Of a DNA stretch of 64,000 nucleotides, positions 48,601 to 60,100 are shown one piece after another. Position 1 is the stretch's first letter. Each line of letters begins with the position of its first letter. The translations under genes and the position numbers were made by a program. The notes under the pieces are model-generated. The model saw only the letters and a program-made list of their open reading frames with translations. It did no database searches and had not been told where the DNA came from. The DNA lies in NCBI RefSeq assembly GCF_000182565.1, contig NW_015971537.1:965299-1029298 (forward strand), in the 5' to 3' direction. This DNA comes from Spizellomyces punctatus DAOM BR117 (lineage: Eukaryota > Chytridiomycota > Chytridiomycetes > Spizellomycetales > Spizellomycetaceae).

Positions 48601-51600
48601 CAAGTATGAGTTTTCAACAAAACCTCGACTTTCGGGCGTATGATCGTCCTTTGTAAAGTGCGGCAATGAACGATACTTGAACCCAAATGGTATACGCTTT
48701 CCTTCAACGTTTTGCTGTCCGACACAAGCTGACATTTGCGAAATGTTGATGTACGATCCTTTGGATCCGGCAACCACCATCTGCTTCACATTATTGTATT
48801 CTTTGAGAGAGGCCTGAGCGCTCTTACCCGCGTTGTCACGGGCACGATTGAGCTCCTTGTTGACTAAGGACTCGAAACTCTCACGGATCGTCATACCAGG
48901 CAAACCTTCAAGTTTATCAGATTGAGCTTTCTCAATGATTTTGGTCACCTCCTTCTTCGCATTCGAGATAGTTGAGGTAATCTGATCAGATGTCGGCCGA
49001 TCTGCGATGGTGTCACCAATACCAATAGAGAATCCGTTTTGCAGTAGCCAATGGTTAACAACCAATTGAGTCCCATTGAAAAACGCCTTTGCCGCCTCCG
49101 GTCCATGCTCATTCATTGTGACGTGAATGATACCATTCGCAGAACTACCCACCGTCTTCTTACAAAGAATGCCGGTGAGCAACTCCCCGTTTTCAATCAG
49201 GACCTTACAATCACTCGAGCTTCCGTCATCTTTATCAGTTTGCTCATCAAATGCAGAGTGGTATCCAGTGACGTTGATTTTAGGTGGGATGACCAAACTC
49301 ATGATTTGCTTTCCAGTCCACAAAGGTACCGGCTTAAGAATGGCCGGCTGAGGAACTGTTCCATCCCAATCCGGTACCCACATCAAAAGGTTCATGACAA
49401 AGTCCCGCCGTAGAAAGGTATCGCGCTTTGTGAATTTACGGATACCACAAAGCGTATCCTGAACGATTCCCATAACAGGTGCGTTTTTTTGCGGTGATAC
49501 AATTTGCTTTGGTACCATGCAAAGCTCCATCAGCTCGGCTTTTGTCTCATACGACTGCGGCACGTGTAAGTTCATCTCATCTCCATCGAAATCGGCGTTA
49601 TACGGACTTGTTACCGACAGATTCAGACGGAAGGTGGAGTAAGGCATAACCTTTACTCTGTGGCCCATCATACTCATTTTGTGTAGTGACGGCTGACGGT
49701 TGAAAATGACAATATCGTTATCCATCAAATGCCGTTCCACGCGATAGCCGTTTTGAAGATGAATATCTCCACCACGGCGATTATACCGTAGGTCGATTCG
49801 TTGGCCATCATCTTTGATGACGTATTTGGCCCCCCCATGTTCTAAAGGTCCCTTTCGTACCATCTCCTGCAAACGGTGAATATTGTACGGCGTGACTGTC
49901 TCGGGGAAAGTCAAGTTGCGGGCAATGCTCCGGGGTACCCCAACCTCGTCAATCGAAAGATTGGGGTCACCAGTGATGACAGTACGAGCTGAGAAATCTA
50001 CACGTTTCCCCATCAAGTTTCCACGTAAACGACCTTCCTTTCCTTTTAGACGAGCTCGAATGGATTTCAACTAAGACACAAACATGAGTCAACCACAAAA
50101 CTGCTCTCGTCGAATGACAAGACGATAATGATCTTACCGGTCGCCCAGACTTTTGTAAAGACGGAGGAAGCCCGGCGATGTCATTATCCATGTAAGTGGC
50201 GATGTGATACTGCAGTAGCTTTTCAAACTCGTTTATGACATGTGCTGGTGATCCTTCCGTCTCGTGCTTCCGCAGAAAGCTATTTGCCAGGACGATATCA
50301 CGCAATTTATGTGTCAAATCATCCTGATTTGTCGCCACACCATCCATGCTGACAGCCGGTCGAACTGCCATCGGTGGAACAGGAAGTACAGTGATAATCA
50401 TCCACTCTGGTCGAGCCCAGTCTGGATTTAACCCCAAGCTCATACAATCATCCTCGCTGATCTTCTGGAAAAGCTGATGGACCTTTTCCGCCGTCAACGG
50501 TTCAGTTTTCGGTTCTTGGCCGCTTTCCTCCTGCATAGAAAGGACACAAGATTAATTATGTTGGGAAAAATATGTGAACAAAGCATGTCCCTTACCTCAT
50601 CCTTGGTGGCTTTCCAGTACGTAGCTAGCTGCAACGGCCCCTCTTTTTTGAAAATGGGCTGCCTTCCGCCGCAGCCTCCATGAGTGGGCTTTGACTTGTA
50701 GGGATCCTCCATGTCCATCTAGTTGTCAGGTATACTAGGTGAGTTGTCCCAGACAAATGGCAGATCAATGTCTAGCTTTACCATGTCATCATCGTCTGGA
50801 GCAGTATCGCTGCCCTCGCACACCATTTTGGTCTTGCAAATCTCCCACACCGCATGAAATCGCCGCTTTTTGTCTTTAATGATCCTTGCCTGGCGAAACC
50901 GCTCATTGCTGTGACCGTGGGNNNNNNNNNNNNNNNNNNNNNNNNNNNNNNNNNNNNNNNNNNNNNNNNNNNNNNNNNNNNNNNNNNNNNNNNNNNNNNN
51001 NNNNNNNNNNNNNNNNNNNNNGAGACTATATTGCAGATTCAGTACCTTTAGCTTGCCGCAATGAAAGCACACGCATTCCAAGATCTTTTTGATCTTGCTG
51101 ATGAAGCCTACGCGAAGAACATCAATAGAGAGTCACAAACAGTATGGGCATTGCGACATCCAGGCACAGAGCAGGTTCATGATTTGTTTTCCCATTGGTG
51201 ACCTCCATTGACACTCTTGCCATCAACTATCAAGCAAGGCTTACCAGCGTGATACACGGGCTTGGCAAGATCAATGTGGCCAAAGTGACCGGGACAATCT
51301 GTCATGTTCTCGCCACAGGTAGCACATCTGAAGTTCCTATCAGTGGTTCCTAGCCGTCTATCCAGTAGACCGCCAGTTTTGGGGTTGTTTTCACTTTCAT
51401 AAAACTCGGGATGCTCCACTTTGACGACAGACATGGCTTTCTACATTTGTCAATAAAGAGAGGAAGAATCAAAGAGGTTGAGGAAAGATATTCACATCGG
51501 AAATGGCAACCACAAAGTGCAAAAAGTATTGAAAGAAGGTGATAGAGACGGATATATAGCTCCACCAAGAATTCTGAACGAAAACACTCACCGTATCCTC

Positions 51601-51666
51601 TGGCGAGAGAATGCCGAATTGCACCATCTGCGTCTTTCGCAGCGGCATCGCCGAGGGCGGAAACAT
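45658..51666 (-). CDS. RPB1: RNA polymerase II largest subunit RPB1 (with assembly gap)
   Basis: Catalytic subunit of RNA polymerase II. Exons 51666-51592, 51440-51245, 51107-51046, (gap), ?-50782, 50718-50596, 50530-50138 and 50070-45658. The N-terminal zinc region reads [20 protein letters not shown], then [20 protein letters not shown]. The 100-N gap follows, removing part of the clamp and at least one splice site. The last exon holds the catalytic loop [12 protein letters not shown], the funnel/bridge-helix regions, and domain 5 ([28 protein letters not shown]). The CTD has about 30 heptads (46420-45770). Early heptads are mostly YSPTSPS; later ones are mostly YSPTSPQ. The ATG at 51666 gives [25 protein letters not shown]; a second Met six codons in is possible. 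Confidence 0.96.
45770..46420 (-). repeat. RPB1 CTD heptad repeat array
   Basis: About 30 tandem 21-bp units encoding YSPTSPx. Codon use varies enough between units that the DNA repeat is imperfect while the peptide repeat is near perfect, which shows selection on protein. Confidence 0.9.
50922..51021. other. Assembly gap (100 N)
   Basis: A run of exactly 100 N, a usual placeholder for a gap of unknown size. It falls within RPB1 between the CFHCGKLK exon and the exon reading [16 protein letters not shown]. Confidence 0.98.
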
Positions 51667-52445
51667 TTGCACTCCCTCAGAACGCATTGCTTTGATCGCG
51701 GAGGAAAATCAAAGGATTGCCTGAGATGCCCGATGGACGATGAAGAATCACGTAGCAGTGAGCCAGGCGTAGCTGGAGAGTGGAAGCTGCTACTGCAGGG
51801 ATATGGAGGAAAGAGTTGTCTTCCCTTGAAGAACAGAGTCTGCTTTACACACCAGATGCGACCGGACAAACGATGGCGGACTGCGTGCCGATTGTACGGC
51901 GACGGGGCCTTCACAATCGAAACGGGGAATGGTACCCGAAAAGAGTGAGAGCGTGCCCTCTCTCGTTATTTAGTATATTATTTTGCAGTTATTTTGTAGG
52001 CTGGGAACTCAAAATGCTGGCAGGTAATGATGTTCGGAAATCTCGAGATTCCCGATTGGTTTGGAGGAAAGCAAACAAGGAGGGGGGAACAAGCTTGCTT
52101 TGTCCAGAAGATATTTTGCCCACTGAATGGTGGCACAGTTTCGCTGTCTCCTAAAAAGGCATTTTAAAATCACCAACCACGCGACCTTTCATTCGTTGGA
52201 CTGCTCATAAGCAGTCGATTCTTTTTGAAAAGCTGGAGGGAGGGGAAGAGAGAGAGACTCCCCTTTTTATACTCATCGGCTGCCCTCCGACATTCCGCGT
52301 CATGGGATTCGTCCCTTCCGAAAGTTTCCGGCTTGCTGCGCTTGCTGACATATACATGTTCACGTGACACAATCGGATTACCATACTGTACTGTACAAGG
52401 ATTGCTCGTATCGATTCTACTCGTAGGATTCCATCCTCGACAACC
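51667..52445. other. Divergent promoter region, RPB1 / serine hydrolase
   Basis: Open frames here lack motifs and are not assigned. A frame continuous with the hydrolase runs back to 52225 without an in-frame ATG. Confidence 0.4.
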
Positions 52446-53412
52446 ATGGCACCGTCTACCAACCCGCCTGCGCATCCTCTGCCTACATGGGTACACGCAA
52501 AATGCGGAAATATTCGGTAAGCGGATAGCGGTGCTTGCCAAGGATCTAAAGAATCTGGCAGAATTCGGTAAGTTGTGGCGGACAACTCACTCTGAATACT
52601 AGCAAAATGCTTCAACTTTATTGACAGAGTTACATGTGTAGTCTTTATTAGCGCACCACATGTTATCCCTGAGAATTCTCCACAGACCGATGCCGAGAGG
52701 GTAACCTACCCAGAGGGTAAAAGCGTTCCTAAAATCTGATGCCAACTTGTGATCTAATCGTGGTGTCCGTGAAAGGTGATGGACAACGAAGATGGTGGAG
52801 GGTAGATGACGAAAGTCAAGCATACGAAGGAGCCGAGGAGAGTTTGGAGTTTGTGAAAGGGTAGGGCAGATACATCCTTCATTGAAAGTCTGCAGCATGC
52901 GATTGATCCTGTGTTCAACACACAAAAAGGATATGGAAAAGTCAAGGGCCTTTTCACGGCATCCTCGGTTTCTCCCAAGGCGCGACAATGGCAGCATTGC
53001 TTGTGCCAATCCTCTCTCCTTCGCCACTGTTTTCCATTCATTTCAGCGGATTTCTACCCAAATCACCTGCGTATATTGTACTGCTTGATTCAATCCCACC
53101 TCAGATACCATCTCTTCATGTGATGGGACAAGGTGACACATGGGTGAGCATAGAGCGAAGTAGATATTTGGCTGAAAGATTTGGGCAAGGAAGAAAAGTG
53201 GTCGTCCATGACGGAGGGTGAGTTTTTCCTTTTTTTTGTTTTGTTTGGTTTGCTCGGCTAGCTAAACTGAGGGCGAATTCGCACTTCGTAGACATTTCAT
53301 TCCAACAAATGCCGAACACCGTCGGACGTACCGGGAGTTTGTTGCACGGTTTATTGAACAACATGATAGTGATAGTGTAGACTCCAAGAAAGCCGATATG
53401 GAAAACGCATGA
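52446..53412 (+). CDS. FSH-family serine hydrolase (start unresolved)
   Basis: Alpha/beta hydrolase of the Fsh1/OVCA2 type. Exons (52468)-52567, 52642-52716, 52776-52860, 52942-53217 and 53292-53412 join in frame. They give LRILCLHGYTQNAEIF, then VFISAPHVIPENSP, WWRVDDESQAYEGAEESLEF, the nucleophile motif GILGFSQGATMAALL (Ser), GQGDTWV (Asp) and GGHFIPTN (His). The triad is complete, with ~218 residues from LRIL. The only nearby ATG (52446, MAPSTNPP) is one base out of frame with LRILCLHG. So either a one-base indel lies near 52461-52468, or the true start is in an upstream exon. Fsh1-like enzymes act on small esters; the substrate is unknown. Confidence 0.82.
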
Positions 53413-53698
53413 CTAGATTGGTTAGTTTACTTAGATGACACAGACTGATACATATGTGAATAACCTGTTGAACTTAGCGTTGGAACACTGATTTCCCGTG
53501 TAGAAATCACTTCTGACAGGCCTAGGAATGCCTGTGGATGGTGGTGACACTTCTGGGTACTGTAACTTGTTTGACTTATGCTAATGTACCCTCCTTGCCT
53601 ATTCCTTCTCTACACTAGGGTCGTCCTGTCCCTGAGGCTTGTGGGATACCTATCTTCGTCTCGGGCTCCCCTAGGTCCCCGTTCCATCACGGCCCTTA
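53413..53698. other. Intergenic, no gene recognised
   Basis: Spacer between convergent genes. It holds nothing I can assign. Confidence 0.4.
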
Positions 53699-54566
53699 CT
53701 ATAGAATACAGTCGGATTCCTTCGTAATATATTGATTACCTACATGGCAACCATCACATCTATTGACCCAGAAATCCTCCCAGCCAAATTCAGCTGCTTG
53801 GTGTTGGTCCTTACCTGAGAACCAAAAATAGTCGCCTCTCCACATGCAATCCAGTGAACCTGCCCAATTAGGGTGTCCTGCTATGTTTTCCAAAGTCATG
53901 TCGTATCGTAAGGTACAACCAGGAGAGTTTGATCGATAGGAGGCCACCAACTGATTCCGCACTTTCCACTGGGTCCACTGCCCTGCTATCGTTCCAAAAC
54001 TGGTTTCTATCCTCTTGGTCCTTGAACCAGTCGCTGGAGTGGTCTTGTTGGCGATATTTCTCCTGCGAAAACGCCATCCCTTCTCTAAATTGGGATTGAG
54101 TCCGCCTGCTCAACCTGTGTCCTAGTCCAGCTGTTCTGTTAACATGGGATAAGTCTTTCGGTTGGTCCCTATCTCCACCCACAAGAGACGCCCTGTGCGA
54201 CACTTCCTCCCCTGAGTACGTGTATGTAACGACAACCGGATCGCTCCCTCCGTTATCTACGAGCGCATTATACGTGCCCTTATTCCTGAGGTTGTCAAGG
54301 TCTTGACATATTAGGGTTATATTCTCCCCTCTTCGCAGGCGGTACTTGACTTCATTTACTAGCGCCCATTCATGTACAGATAGCTTCTTTCCCCTTATAT
54401 CGAGAGTTGCGATCCTGAGACAATCTTCATGAGTTAACCAATAGTCGGCCCCTTCTGCCCCTCTGATTATGTCGTCTCTTGAGTGTAGGGTTGTCCCCTC
54501 TGCACCCCTTAATACAACGGAAGCCCAGAAGACTAGCCGCACCAAGTTGTATACTAGTAGATACAT
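53699..54566 (-). CDS. Probable secreted protein, unknown (frame change unresolved)
   Basis: From the ATG at 54566 the first frame reads 232 aa with a hydrophobic start (MYLLVYNLVRLVFWASVVLRG), then polar sequence including WLTHEDCLRIATLDIRGKK and ENITLICQDLDNLRNKG. A second frame, open from about 54110 to 53699, holds a Trp/Cys-rich end (SPGCTLRYDMTLENIAGHPNWAG, AEFGWEDFWVNRCDGCHVGN). This second part looks like the true C-terminus. Either an intron or a +1 frameshift between ~54250 and 53960 joins them; I could not choose a splice pair. It could be a secreted ligand-binding or effector-type protein, or a recently broken gene. No family recognised. Confidence 0.45.
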
Positions 54567-54782
54567 TATTACTGCTATATCCTAAACTAACGAGGACCTA
54601 CGGGACGTTTTCAAAAACGACATAGTGAGGCTCTAAAAGTACAAGTCACGATGCATCCTGGACGCCAGAATTCCCAGTGTTCGTGGTATGGCCGGTTCCA
54701 GTGTGGATCCAAATTGAGGAAATAACACTAACTCTCTCGTGCATGCCAAACGATTGCTGGCTGTTCTCCATTCCTCCACACC

Positions 54783-55212
54783 ATGCCCCCCTTCCGTCCA
54801 GCCTGGATTCTACACTCCACAGGCCCAGTGCCAAAAATCATCCACGCGACACTACCACCATCAGTTGCACATCCACAATCCCCATCATACCTGGCTGCCG
54901 CAAAAAAGCAGGCAAACTATGTGGCGATCTTTGCGTCCGGTATTGCCCTCACCTCTATCGTCACGGTCTTTATCGGTACTATAAGTATTTAATAAGTATG
55001 ACATCAATGTTATGAATACTGGCTTATCAGATCTCCAAGGATATCATATTCAACACCTCACTGAAGAGCTGGAGCACACAAAAGCGGACACACATAAGCA
55101 TATATTGGCGTTGGAAAAGCGGCTGCAGGCTTTGGAATCTGCATCATTAGAACAGGAAGGTAGCAGAGCGCCGCATTCGGAGACCAAGGGGAAACGTAGT
55201 GGCTGGTTCTAA
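54783..55212 (+). CDS. Small single-pass membrane protein with coiled coil
   Basis: Not recognised. Exons 54783-54975 and 55031-55212 give 124 aa in frame. The N-terminus is Pro-rich (MPPFRPAWILHSTGPVPK). One hydrophobic helix spans about residues 46-64 (ANYVAIFASGIALTSIVTVFIG). A charged helical segment follows (QHLTEELEHTKADTHKHILALEKRLQALE), then a basic C-terminus ending in GKRSGWF. Short proteins of this layout are common among mitochondrial inner-membrane assembly factors, but that is a guess. The 55-nt intron lies right after the helix. Confidence 0.55.
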
Positions 55213-55438
55213 ATTGTCAGTGAAACGGCGACTTACATATGGCATTGGATCACAGCAACAATTTACAATGATACTGAATAAAACCTACTCTTTTAATGAC
55301 CCATCAGAATAAACGACAACCTACTTCCATATATGATACCAGTATTTCCCACGGATACCAATAACAAACGTCACATCCTTTGACCCACCGATCTTCCATA
55401 AAATTCCGCTGTTTTCCCATTCTGCGCCAAAAGCGCTA

Positions 55439-56293
55439 CTAAACCACTGTCTGGTCCACGGGGCTACTCTTCCTGAACCTAAACACCCTGCCAAAACTCT
55501 CCTTCAACGAAAGAGATACGTGCACAGATGCGTTGTCCTTTTCAAGCTGAGGCGAGCTGGGGCGTTTCGAGAGGAAACCACCCACACTCTTGTTCCCTTT
55601 CTTCCACTGCCTCTTGTACGAGTCAACGATCCAGTTCAATTGAACAGAGTTCAACGCACCCCGCCGACGACGACGAACAAACTCGACTGCATCCAACGGG
55701 GCCATCCCGGCTTCCACGAGAGCTGCAGTCACCAGGACTGGGGCACGTCCGAGACCGGCAACACAATGAACTGCCTAATGTCAGAAAGTCAATAAGACAC
55801 TGAACTTCAAGCATTTTGCGATTGACTGCATTGAAAAACTTACAATTACAGGACCGGTGCCTTCTTTGTAATCCTTTGGCATGGTCACGAGACCAGCGAA
55901 GCGATCGTCGCACAGGGCGAGAAAGTTGTTCAGAATGGAGGCAGGTGGAATACCACCGTCCTTGAATGGCCAATCGTGCACTTTGATGTCACTGTTCTCC
56001 AAGATGGTCTTGTCATAAGTTGGTTCACAGAGACGAACAACGTCGGTCACGCCGCGATTCTTCATCTCCTCAAGATACATCGGTAAGGTATTTGCAGTAG
56101 GACAGTCGAGGATGACGAACCGCAAGTTGCGAAATTCGACTGTCGACATAATTCTCGCAAAAGGGATGCAAGCGGGCATTTTTTGCGGAATGCTTCTAAT
56201 GTTTTGTACGCTTTCAGGGATTCCGGTGTCCGACCTGGTTGCAGGTTGTACTCCAACGACTGTAGTAATGGTAGTAGTTGTGGTCGCAGACAT
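55439..56293 (-). CDS. PRL/PTP4A-type protein tyrosine phosphatase
   Basis: Dual-specificity-fold phosphatase of the PRL group. Exons 56293-55844 and 55774-55439 give 261 aa in frame. After a ~50-residue N-terminal extension with a Thr run ([13 protein letters not shown]), the domain reads [24 protein letters not shown]. It then has [24 protein letters not shown] (general acid Asp) and the P-loop [10 protein letters not shown], assembled across the intron. Ala after the P-loop Arg, instead of Ser/Thr, is typical of PRLs. It is longer than animal PRLs (~170 aa), because of both the N-terminal extension and a ~60-residue C-terminal tail. The tail ends DQTVV without a CAAX box, so prenylation is not predicted. 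The ATG at 56293 could be replaced by an internal Met near residue 49. Confidence 0.9.
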
Positions 56294-57148
56294 GAGACCT
56301 TTCTTGATAATACAAGGTAGATATTCTAGAGTGTGTTACTCTGGCTCCAGTTCCGAGGCGGCCAACAGTACAGACTCGGTCTCTCTCCCACCAGAGAGAG
56401 CACGCGGGCTGCAACTTCCTACTCGCTTGACAAAGGGCTTCTCAGCCCATGAAAGGGAGAAACGTCGAGCAAATGGGCGGAGATGCGTAGCCAGATTTGA
56501 CCAAACGAGAATACGCGCAATGTCAACGTGTGCGCGCACAATAGCAAAAACAAAAGAAACCGCCGAGAAACAAGCAATCGAGATACGAGCGAAGATAACA
56601 AAAAAAATAAAGGACAAGGGTTGCGTTCGATAAAGTTATTTACGAGTCGAGAGAGTGCAAGAGAATTAACCTCTCTTAGCCTCCGTCGTCCGAGTTTGCA
56701 AGGATGCCGCAGTCCAAAAGGAGGAAGCGGCCAGCAGCAGTCTGAGCGTTGTTTGCCAGTGGAGTGACGGCAAAGTCAAAGCGGAATACAATGTGTTGCA
56801 GCTGATGTAAGTCGGCGATCATGACAGTATGAAGAGCAATCTTCCCTCAAGCTGGGAACGGGGAGGTAAAGAAAAAAAGCAAGGTCGCGGGCTGGGGGGG
56901 ATCGTGTTTAAAAACGACGGCCCCCCAATAATGGCGCTGTCAAGAAAATTCAAAATTTTCTCACTTTGGAACGTCTCATTCTAGTGTGACTGTGCCTCTC
57001 CTTCCCGCAAGGGCCAGTCACCAAACAAATCACAAGACTGCGCTTGGATTACGTTATCATTCCACGTGGATTGGAGAACGGGGGAGTTTGGACGATACGT
57101 TACGTGAATCCAAAGCCACCATCTTGTTTGCTTCATCTTTGCGTGGGC
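56294..57148. other. Divergent promoter region, phosphatase / EXO84
   Basis: No supported gene. Open frames are short and without motifs. GC-rich runs lie near 56890-56930. Confidence 0.4.
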
Positions 57149-60100
57149 ATGACTTCCTACGAGCGGGAAAAGAGGGCCTCTCAGGTGTCCACAAAGGGTC
57201 TGGGCACGATGGCCCAAAGAGGAAGCGCGGACATGAGTGCCCCTCGTCCAACGCTGGGAGAACGTCCTCAGCTCAGGGCACTTCCGCGTGGACCGGGCGG
57301 GTCTCCCGGGATGCCTTCCCCGAGTCCTACCTCAGCGCGCCTTCCTTCGTTGGACATTCTTAAATTCGCTGACGAGGACTTTAAGGCTGAGAAATGTTAG
57401 TAACATTCGTTCTTTTTCGTTTTGTGCACTGAAGAATGGCCGGCAGCATATTGAACAGAGTGGGGGCGTAGTGGGAAAAAGGAGCAGAAACAGAGCGGAT
57501 GCTCTGGGCAGACTGACTGCGTATCCTATACTGTTGCGTTTTTTTGTGTATTCTTTTTAGACTTTTTAAATACAATTGTGATAACCGAGTGCATTCTTTC
57601 TCTTCCATGTTTCCTTTCACTTTCGGGCCAAAAACTTAAACTTTTGGATATGTTTCTCGAAAGACGTTCACAACGTTCTCACCCAAAGTACGGAAGAAGG
57701 TGTGCGCGGGTTCCATCAGTCACTCATTGATGCACGAGATGCGGCTGCAGTCGATTTGCAAAGAAATGTTTACAAAAACTACAACGAATTCGTCCTCATT
57801 TCCAAGGAAATTTCAAATATCCTTTGTCTTTAATTGCCATGCTTCTGCTTTTGCTGTTCTGCTTTGTAGATCTGACGGGTGAATATCCTTAACTCTTGAA
57901 TGCGTACAGCTCGAAAGTGATATGCTCACACTTCGGTCGCTCTTGAGTGATCTGAAGGATATCAATGCAAATCTACAGACAGAAGAGACAACGGCAGAAA
58001 GTACGGAGTATATTTTGATGTGAACTATTCTGTGATCGCTAATATCATGTTGCTTATCATAGAGGTTACAGTGGAATTAGTCGCCGCGGATGAGGACGAA
58101 AGCGCAACTCAAAAGGCGGCACCAGCTTTATCTGGACTGGCAAAACAGAGCGAAGAACAAACGCGACGGCAGCAGATGGAAGCATTGTATGAGACTGTGG
58201 AAGGACTGCAGGTAATTGACCGACATTTGTGATTCATATGTGGGAAGTCATTTCAACCAACAGCATGTCTGGATCGGTTCCCCAATGTAGAAAGTCCTTC
58301 CGGAATGGCGAAATCGCTACCTTGTTCGTGACGGTTCCCATGCCCGTTTCGCAGAAGTGAATCCAGCAAACTACAAGACAGTGCAAAATGTTCATTTTTA
58401 CCTACTGAGTGACACGTTACTTGTAACAACTAAGAAGAAAAATATCATATCAGGAAAAAGTCGCATGGTTTTAGACAAGTGTTGGAGTTTAGCGGATGTG
58501 GCGGTGGTGGACATGAAAGATTCCATTGGTATGGAGAGATATATGTTGTCTGAAATTGGCTCTTGCAATATGCAATTAACTCACTACGTTGCGTTGGGCA
58601 TGCAGAGGTTAGCAACGCGTTCAAAGTAATGAGACATCCTGATATGTTCATCTATCGAAGCGAGTCTTTGGAAGAAAAGCGATCTTTTCTGGGTGCCTTC
58701 AAAAGGTTTACCGACGAGCTCATGCTGCAGAAGAGACAAGCTGTTGAGTCGGCCAAAGCTAGACAAAGTGCGTGGGATGGAACTGCTGTTTTATCATGCT
58801 GGCTTACTGGACACTGACGCGTATTGCCCGACCGACTGTTTTGATCGCAGAGCTAGCAATACCGGTAAATTCAAGAGTGTGGTCGCTTGTACGTTTGTAT
58901 TTACTGGTTCTGTAATGTGTTTAAAGGCCGCCGACCCGGAGCCTTTCTCTCCAACTCGCTCGGATACTGGTGATAGAGACACGGAAAAGCGATCAGGAAG
59001 GCCCACAAAGGATGATCTAACAGCCAACGACATCAAATGGCTCATGGAGCTACCAGACGAGCTGGATGTTCTTATCGCACATAGAGATTTCGATCACGCC
59101 GTTTCACTTATTGAGCAAGGTAAGTGGAAGACCCCACTTGTGCGTGGCGACAGCTACCGCTACAAATCTGGCATTCTTTATGTTCCAGCGCGCCACACGC
59201 TTTCAAAAGCCAACGCTGAAACGCCACGGGTGTCGGTTATTCGAAGCAGTGTTGAAGAGCGTACAAATAGGCTTGCACAGCTGGTTAGTTTGGATCTTGC
59301 AAATCCAGTGGCCAGCAAAACGCAAGTTCAGATGAATATTGATAAGTTGCTGCGATTGGGAATGGGAGATCAGGTAATCAAGGAATTCAAGGTGTTTCGG
59401 AGGCCTCTACTACTAGTGCTCAGTTGCTCCTAATGCTTAGGCTCGAGATTTCTTTCTCACTGCTCGGACAGCTATCATCCGACATCGCATCAGGTAGATT
59501 ATATCTTCTGCCTTTTCACCATAACCAATTCGCCTGATGATGTCACTCATGACTGTGCATATGTTCAGGCTCATTCGCTTCGACGGGGATGTCGCCGTCT
59601 ATATATCGGACCTCGCAGAAATCGTCTTTCGCTTGATACGTAGTACATGCGACTGGTACGGCGGTTCCTTTAGGGATACAACGATGGCATCTGGTAAGCT
59701 TGGTACTTTCTAAACCTGGGGGCGAATCCATCAGACTAAAGCAGATATCTTGCTAGGGTTCATGAAATGGGTCAACCAAGAGCTCCAGAATTTTGGCACA
59801 ATTTTCCGGCGTCAAGTGTTTGACTCGAAGCAAAATTTTAGCGTTATTGCCGACTGTCTCCAGCATACTTTGCATCATTGCAAACAGGTACAGTAACACA
59901 TGCGTTTTCATTCGTTGAACGTCTTTATGGAGCTCGCCAACTGGGTTTTAGCTTCGAGATCTTGGCCTAGACATCACATTCGTACTTGACGACGCGTTTC
60001 ACGACGACATTGTGAAGTCTATCAAAGATCATTCCAAACAATGTGAGAACGCGATCGTGGCTGCTGTGGAGGCGGATAAGTTTGCGGCGATAAAGCCCGA

